The notes under the pieces: generated by a model | Database searches by the model: none | The model's input: the letters and a program-made list of their open reading frames with translations, nothing else | What the model was told of the DNA's origin: nothing | Made by a program: the position numbers and the translations under genes | In this document: piece by piece, positions 18,396 through 22,974 of the stretch | Position numbering within the stretch: position 1 is the first letter of the stretch | How the letters are laid out: each line of letters opens with the position of its first letter | DNA from: Haplomitrium mnioides | Lineage: Eukaryota; Marchantiophyta; Haplomitriopsida; Calobryales | NCBI GenBank assembly: GCA_049999725.1 | Contig: JBNGIS010006255.1 | Span: 1 to 22,974, forward strand | Length of the DNA: 22,974 nucleotides | Direction of reading: 5' to 3'

Positions 18396-18723
18396 TGGTG
18401 TGTAATTCTTCAAGTGGAGCTGAGAGGGGGGGGGGCTGCGTTAGTGCCCGCGCACTGCGTAGTAAGACTCGTCGAGGCTCGGGGTGGAGTGGGCTACCGA
18501 CAGCTGGTAGAGCTGTCTTCCAGAGGTGGAAGTAAAAGAAACTCTCTTCCTAACGTGAGGAAGTAAAAGCAGGGCTTCTAGCGATGGAAGTAGAAAACTA
18601 TCTGGAGAGGAGGGTGTGTGGGTTGCTGGGCTGCAGGTTGTAAGGCAACGGGACTCATAAGGGAAGTATACATAGTTAGAATTCCATAGGGCCTTCAAGG
18701 ACTTTGTTTTCTCTTGTACATTG

Positions 18724-18730
18724 TATAAAT
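18724..18730 (+). promoter_or_regulatory. Candidate TATA box of the 5' LTR
   Basis: TATAAAT in CATTGTATAAATG, in a locally AT-rich patch after 2.8 kb of GC-rich sequence and about 850 bp before the first ATG of the Gag frame. If used, transcripts would start near 18755. Confidence 0.45.
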
Positions 18731-18796
18731 GTGTTTGTCTATATGTGTGGTTAGATTTCATTTCTACATGTGTGTCCCTTTGAGTTCTTAGATTAG

Positions 18797-18812
18797 TGGA
18801 CATCAGATCAGC
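18797..18812 (+). other. Weak primer-binding-site candidate
   Basis: TGGACATCAGATCAGC resembles the initiator-tRNA-Met complement TGGTATCAGAGC with one inserted base and one mismatch. No better match was found between 18740 and 19130. A TG...CA LTR end directly before it is not evident, so this is tentative. Confidence 0.25.
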
Positions 18813-19577
18813 TGAGCAGACCCTGGGAACACACTTGAAGGGGGAGTCCAATCCCTTGACACAAGTCTGGTTTCCTGGAGGTGAATGCTCTCTGTTCCTG
18901 ATCCTATTTGCATAGTTAGGAATTAGTTAGGAATTAGTGCAGCTTAGCATGTTAGGATAGTTAGGGAAGTGTGGTGTCAGTCTTGTGACAACCCTGAAAG
19001 GGAGATTCCATAACTATTGTATGGAACGTTGGTGCAGGTCACAGCACCCATTCTGCCCCAAGCACAAATAAGGTGGCAGGGTCTGAGTTATTGGACCCTT
19101 GGAATAAAGAGCAGGAATTACACACAAACCAGCTGAGGGGTGTTGGGTATGGACCTAGGGTTATTGAATGACTGACTTGAGTAGAAGAAGAAGAGGAGTG
19201 AGAAGTGCATAAAAGGCCTATAAGGAGAAGAAGAGTCCTTAAGGTCTGGAAGTGGTAACTGGCAAGGGGCCATCTCAGAAAAGAACCTGAAAGCCTGCAA
19301 TCTGTCCTCCCCTGCGCTCGAAACAGGGCATGAGAAGGTTAAGGACCAAAACAGGGGAGCGACATGAATTTTTTAGCGCTAGAAGGAGGGCCAAAGGTTT
19401 GAAAAAACCTGAGACCAACCCGAACCAGAGAGACCATTGTGTGCACATACAAGAGACTCAAGTCAATTGGGGAGAAAGCCACTCCTGAGAAACATAGCAA
19501 CTGGGGGTTGAGCCTATTAAGGAAGAGTGGCGGAAGGAAGGAATCCCTGGGTGGAAGTGGCAGTGGCCAGTAGGGGT
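18813..19577 (+). other. Leader of the Gag-protease element
   Basis: No protein-like frame. It holds a copy of the polypurine-tract sequence (CACTTGAAGGGGGAGT, 18832-18847), the direct repeat TTAGGAATTAG near 18917-18940, and AATAAA at 19103-19108, which might be an LTR poly(A) signal if the LTR runs further right than proposed. Confidence 0.4.
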
Positions 19578-22028
19578 ATGGCCAACCAGGTGCCACCTTC
19601 TGGGCTTCGGGGAAGATTTAAATACAGGTCCTTCAAGGGACGCCCGAAGGACGACCCAGATGCATGGCTGGATGACCTCGAGAACACTGTAGCAGCGAAT
19701 GGGGAAGCCCATGTAAAGCTTGGAATCCTGCCGGCAGTGTTGAAAGGGGAGGCCCAGCCCTGGTACAAGGACCTGCCAGACAACGTCAAGAGGGACTGGC
19801 ATGCGTTCAAGGCGGCCTTCATTGCAGAGTTCAGAGGGATTGGTGAAGAGACTGAAGCGCTGATCAAGATGGGTCAGCTCATGATGAAAAAGAAGGAGTC
19901 TGTGAGGAAGTTCCTCCAACGCTTCAACAAAGTGGCAAGAAAGCTGAATCCTCCAGCCACTAATGGAATGCTCACAGCGTGGTTCTTGGCAGCGCTCCCC
20001 AGAGGAATTGGGACATGGGTGCGCCAAACGGATCCACAGACTCTCGACGCGGCAGTCAATGCAGCCAGATCCCATGTGAAGGCTGCTACCACCAGTTCCC
20101 GAAGGAAGGCAAGGTCCAGGTACGACTCTGACGATTCTTTGGACACATTGGACAGTGACGAGGAGACTGATCAGAGTTCCGAGTCCTCATCGGAAAGCGA
20201 GAATGAGTCGAGTAGTAGCAGCTCAGACGAGGACCGGTCATCCAAGAGGAGAAAGAAGAAGAAGGACCTGAAGAAGAAGAAGCAGGCAAAGGAGAGTAGT
20301 CATCGCAAAGGCGCCAGCAAGAGGAGGTACAAGAAAACCGAACCCGAACCCAAGGCTAGCAGAAAGCCAGGGGGGAGGGATCGAATTGAGGAGCTGAGTG
20401 CCAAGATGGAGGCGATGAACATCCTCCTGGCAGGGATCAAGCCGGAGGCAAGACCCCTGCCGACCCGGAGAGTTGGAGTCTGGTGCGTCCGCTGCAAGCA
20501 ACACAGACATTCCCCCCAGGAATGTCCGAATGACACCAATGTTGTGCAGTATGTAAGGGAGGAAGCACCGGAGTACGTGAGAGAAGAGGTGGAGTATGTC
20601 CTGGAGGAGGCCCCAGACACAGTATATCAAATCCAAGGGGGACCTCGGACAATTCTGAACAAGCCTGCAGGAGGGACTGCAGGGTCTATGAATCAGTGGG
20701 CTGCGACTCGGCCACCCAAGACCACAATCATGGTGTGTTGGAATTGTGGTCAACCCGGTCACGTTTCAGCAAGCTGTCCGGAGCCGCGGAAGAGTAATCA
20801 TGGGCAATCGTATCCCCTATGCACCCAATGCAAAACGGAGGGTCATATGGCCATGCATTGCCCGACCAGAAGGCCTGATGCTGCTCCTGGACCAAGTGCG
20901 AATCCTCCTCCCCCCTCAGCTATCAATATAATCACGCTAGACATGGAGGAGGAAGCGGAAATGCCGGGCTGGGAGACACCAACATCGGAGGAGTGTTTCA
21001 GGGTGGTCACCAGGGTAGGGGCCAAGGCCACAAAGAAAAGCCACAAGAAGGCGGAGAGAAAAGCTGGGAAGGAAGTGGCTCGAGCGACCCCACCTCGGGA
21101 TGATTCTGATTATCGGCGCGATCATCCGAAATGGTTCTACCTGGAGCAGCAGGACCAGGTGAGGAAGCAGTTGGAGGCCTTGGAGGCCCTGGAACAAGAG
21201 CAGGCTCAAGAGGAGACCCTCAAGGAAGTCCGTAAGCAGCAGGGAGGACTCCAGAAGGTGCAGGAGAGGATTGCAACTGCGGACAAGGGGGTGAAGCCCA
21301 GCCCCTATAGCGTTCAAGCAGACATCAGTAATTGTCATGTCACGGCCACAATAGGCCAACTCCTCAAGGAGAGCCCACTGTACCGGAGACAGCTCCGTGA
21401 ATTGCTGATGGGTGCGAAGAGGAGGAAGAGACTACCCAAGGTGGGAGCTCCAGCAGATCTGCAACTAGTCTGTGAGGACAATGGGGCCCCTAAGATCGAC
21501 ATCCAGATCGCAGGTTGCACCTTGTCTTTAGTGCCCGTAGATGGAGAGGCAGGAGTCAACATTATGGTAGAGGAGACAGTGCACAAGCTGGGATTCACAG
21601 AATTCCAGCCTACAGCCAGGATAATGAGGCTGGCGGATGGGTCACAAGTAAAGCCGCTGGGCTCTCTTCTCCAAATCCCAACCTTCATAGGGGGGAAAGA
21701 GTTTAGGCTTAATTATCTGGTAATGCGACCCGCCCGACCTTCTCCCTACCCAGTGTTGATAGGAAGGCCGTGGCTGTATGGGGCCAAGGTAATGCACAAC
21801 TGGGGGAATTCTACACTGGTTTTCGGCCCTAACAGAACGACAGTGCATTACGGGCCTATTCCTCATCTAGGGGAAACGCAGTCAGAGGCAGAGTACGAGA
21901 GTGTGTGGTCCGAGGAACAAGAGGACTCGGAGTACCACTACTGGGTACAAGTGCTGAGTGAAGCAACAGAGGGGGATCTGTTGGAGGAGGGTGTGAAGTC
22001 TGTCCACGAAAGTAAATTCTCAGCTTAA
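19578..22028 (+). CDS. gag-pro: Retroelement Gag-protease protein, 816 residues
   Basis: The longest intact frame here. I start at the first ATG (19578, context GGGTATGGCC); the frame is open 57 bp further up but without ATG. Residues about 15-175 form a Ty3-type Gag domain (DDPDAWLDDLE, AVLKGEAQPWYKDLP, W-AFKAAFIAEF). A Ser/Glu/Asp tract (about 190-222) and a Lys-rich tract (about 232-254) follow. Three CX2CX4HX4C zinc knuckles lie at 303-316, 387-400 and 415-428. A Glu/Gln coiled coil lies near 550-600. A retropepsin-like domain starts near 640; its active site reads VDGEAGVNIM with Asp655, so the usual D-[TS]-G (or DGGAG of related plant elements) is D-G-E. ILIGRPWLY-like VLIGRPWLYGAKV follows. 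The acidic tail ends at TAA 22026-22028. Expected role: particle shell and RNA packaging in the cytoplasm. Confidence 0.88.
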   Translation: MANQVPPSGLRGRFKYRSFKGRPKDDPDAWLDDLENTVAANGEAHVKLGILPAVLKGEAQPWYKDLPDNVKRDWHAFKAAFIAEFRGIGEETEALIKMGQLMMKKKESVRKFLQRFNKVARKLNPPATNGMLTAWFLAALPRGIGTWVRQTDPQTLDAAVNAARSHVKAATTSSRRKARSRYDSDDSLDTLDSDEETDQSSESSSESENESSSSSSDEDRSSKRRKKKKDLKKKKQAKESSHRKGASKRRYKKTEPEPKASRKPGGRDRIEELSAKMEAMNILLAGIKPEARPLPTRRVGVWCVRCKQHRHSPQECPNDTNVVQYVREEAPEYVREEVEYVLEEAPDTVYQIQGGPRTILNKPAGGTAGSMNQWAATRPPKTTIMVCWNCGQPGHVSASCPEPRKSNHGQSYPLCTQCKTEGHMAMHCPTRRPDAAPGPSANPPPPSAINIITLDMEEEAEMPGWETPTSEECFRVVTRVGAKATKKSHKKAERKAGKEVARATPPRDDSDYRRDHPKWFYLEQQDQVRKQLEALEALEQEQAQEETLKEVRKQQGGLQKVQERIATADKGVKPSPYSVQADISNCHVTATIGQLLKESPLYRRQLRELLMGAKRRKRLPKVGAPADLQLVCEDNGAPKIDIQIAGCTLSLVPVDGEAGVNIMVEETVHKLGFTEFQPTARIMRLADGSQVKPLGSLLQIPTFIGGKEFRLNYLVMRPARPSPYPVLIGRPWLYGAKVMHNWGNSTLVFGPNRTTVHYGPIPHLGETQSEAEYESVWSEEQEDSEYHYWVQVLSEATEGDLLEEGVKSVHESKFSA

Positions 22029-22331
22029 GACAGACTAGAGCACTAGTGGAAATCGGCGGCAGAGGGAACCAAGGGTGGGGACACCAGGGGGCACTTCGAC
22101 AAATGGAAGGGGTACGAGGATCAAAGGAAAAACGAGGGCCTAACTGGGACCCTCTCAAGGGTGTCCAGCAACCGCAGGTAAGTTGTTTGTGTGTGTGTGA
22201 GTGTGTGTTTTGTTGGGAGGGTGTTTCGTGGGGATGTTTTCCAGGAGAAACAAAGTCGGGCCAGCAACCAGCAGCAGAGGCACCATAAAATTGAGGGAGA
22301 AGAGGTGTGTTCGCGGGGACGCGTCACACTT
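22029..22331 (+). other. 3' untranslated region with an intron-like segment
   Basis: No coding frame. CAG|GTAAGT at about 22178 and TTTTCCAG|GAG near 22243 form consensus splice sites around a 65-bp segment that contains a GT-dinucleotide tract. Whether it is spliced cannot be told from sequence. Confidence 0.35.
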
Positions 22332-22344
22332 GAAGGGGGAGTTA
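22332..22344 (+). other. Polypurine tract of the Gag-protease element
   Basis: GAAGGGGGAG followed by TTA directly before TGTCAGCC, the start of the 3' LTR. This is where plus-strand priming is expected. Confidence 0.8.
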
Positions 22345-22974
22345 TGTCAGCCAGTAGTTTGGAGCACTAAGGCTGAACGCACAAAATCGGAAGCACCACT
22401 GGCCACATTGTTCCCTTTGCAAGTGTGAAGGCCTTCAGGAACAGCTGATTACCTCAAACAGCTGTTAAGAGTAGGGTGCATGAGTCATGGGGGGGAAACA
22501 GGATCATGGCGGAGGAGGAAGAAGAAGGCATCAGCAACAAGGAAGCCCGAAGGCACTCCGAAGGAAGGCAGATCGCGGGGGTCCTGCAGCGGCCACAAAT
22601 CAGGAAGCAAGGATCGGGAGCTGACAGGAGGAGGTAAAATTGTAACTAGGGCGAGCAAGGCCAGGGAAAAGGGACGCCTCGATCTCGCAAGCAACAGCGA
22701 ATCCTGCAGAGGCCGATCGAACGATCCATCCGAGTCGGTAAGTCTCGAGGAAAGAGTGAAGTCCCCGAGAGGTCCCGCGAGGTTCCACGGAAACGTGGCG
22801 TCTCCAGAGGCCTTCGCGGGATTCCACGGACTACGTGGCAGCGCTAGGAGGCCCGCGGATCTGCGGAAAGGGGCCTCCCTAAGTGGGGAGCCCAGTTAAT
22901 TTGGTTCCGAAACGTCTTCCGACGTGGGGAACCCGGTTAAGCGGGATCCGTGAGGAACCCTACAGGGAAGGAAG
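22345..22974 (+). repeat. 3' LTR, first 630 bp only
   Basis: Aligned without gaps to 15895-16524. By eye 15 differences, 12 of them transitions, many at CpG. The last 175 bp are identical. The rest of the LTR and the right target-site duplication are outside the window. Confidence 0.92.

Larger units (their letters stand above)
15895..18796 (+). repeat. 5' LTR, about 2.9 kb (right end uncertain)
   Basis: The left end is fixed by TGTCAGCC and by identity with 22345-22974; only the first 630 bp can be checked against the other copy. The right end is inferred from a TATA box at 18724 and a TGG near 18797 and could lie anywhere between about 18740 and 19130. The LTR is GC-rich and full of CpG. 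Its U3 part contains five ACGTGGC cores (16383, 17228, 17265, 17380, 17543) and two internal tandem duplications. Frames inside it are not protein-like. Confidence 0.6.
15895..22974 (+). mobile_element. Non-autonomous LTR retroelement with Gag-protease only; 3' LTR cut by the window end
   Basis: The first 630 bp from TGTCAGCC at 15895 recur at 22345 with, by my count, 15 substitutions and no indels (about 97.6% identity), which defines a 5' and a 3' LTR. Between them lie one intact Gag-protease frame (19578-22028) and a polypurine tract directly before the 3' LTR. Only about 300 bp separate the stop codon from the tract, so reverse transcriptase, RNase H and integrase are absent. This is the layout described for plant terminal-repeat elements with a GAG domain (TR-GAG). 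GC content jumps sharply at 15895. Confidence 0.85.

Noticed and set aside
19458-21866. Minus-strand frames of up to about 205 residues opposite the Gag-protease gene
   Set aside because: They are shadows of the 816-residue plus-strand frame, which has clear zinc knuckles and domain order.

Overview
The window looks like transposon-rich nuclear DNA of a land plant or other streptophyte. The reasons are GT-AG introns of 100 to 1250 bp, AATAAA signals, G-box/ABRE promoter elements, Ty3-type LTR retroelements with zinc-knuckle Gag, and a chromodomain integrase relic. The species cannot be named from sequence alone. Almost every gene seen is decayed; the one long intact reading frame is a retroelement Gag-protease.

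Layout. (1) 89-4939, plus strand: a multi-exon pseudogene. Its middle carries a ParB-like segment and its last two exons a beta-class amino-methyltransferase of the DNA N4/N6-methylase type (DIPY, then DLCSGSGT). Its introns hold arrays of a 24-bp repeat built on an 18-bp perfect palindrome. A five-fold G-box cluster and a TATA box point leftward (antisense) into the larger array. (2) 4967-5800: poly(A) signal, a 37-bp tandem array and AT-rich DNA. (3) 5851-10075: a decayed LTR element coding, in order, Gag with two zinc knuckles, a retropepsin, a cytosine-5 methyltransferase-like domain and a C-terminal PHD-type finger, with no reverse transcriptase between protease and LTR. (4) 10121-12680: an LTR fragment, then a second, 5'-truncated copy of the N4/N6-type methylase gene with its 3' flank. 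(5) 12790-14060, minus strand: a relic of a Ty3 chromovirus integrase with chromodomain. (6) 14061-15894: mostly unassignable, with one possible terminal exon on the minus strand. (7) 15895-22974: a GC-rich, fairly young LTR element with a long LTR, an intact Gag-protease frame and no reverse transcriptase or integrase; the window ends inside its 3' LTR.

Together: two unrelated classes of DNA methyltransferase lie side by side, one in a duplicated host-like or element-borne gene and one inside a retroelement. Both are broken, and many stops fit C-to-T or G-to-A change at sites plants methylate. The GC-rich element at the right end lacks its own polymerase and would depend on a partner element. 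The most interesting objects are the ParB-like/N4-N6 methylase gene with its palindrome arrays and the Gag-protease-C5-methyltransferase-PHD element.
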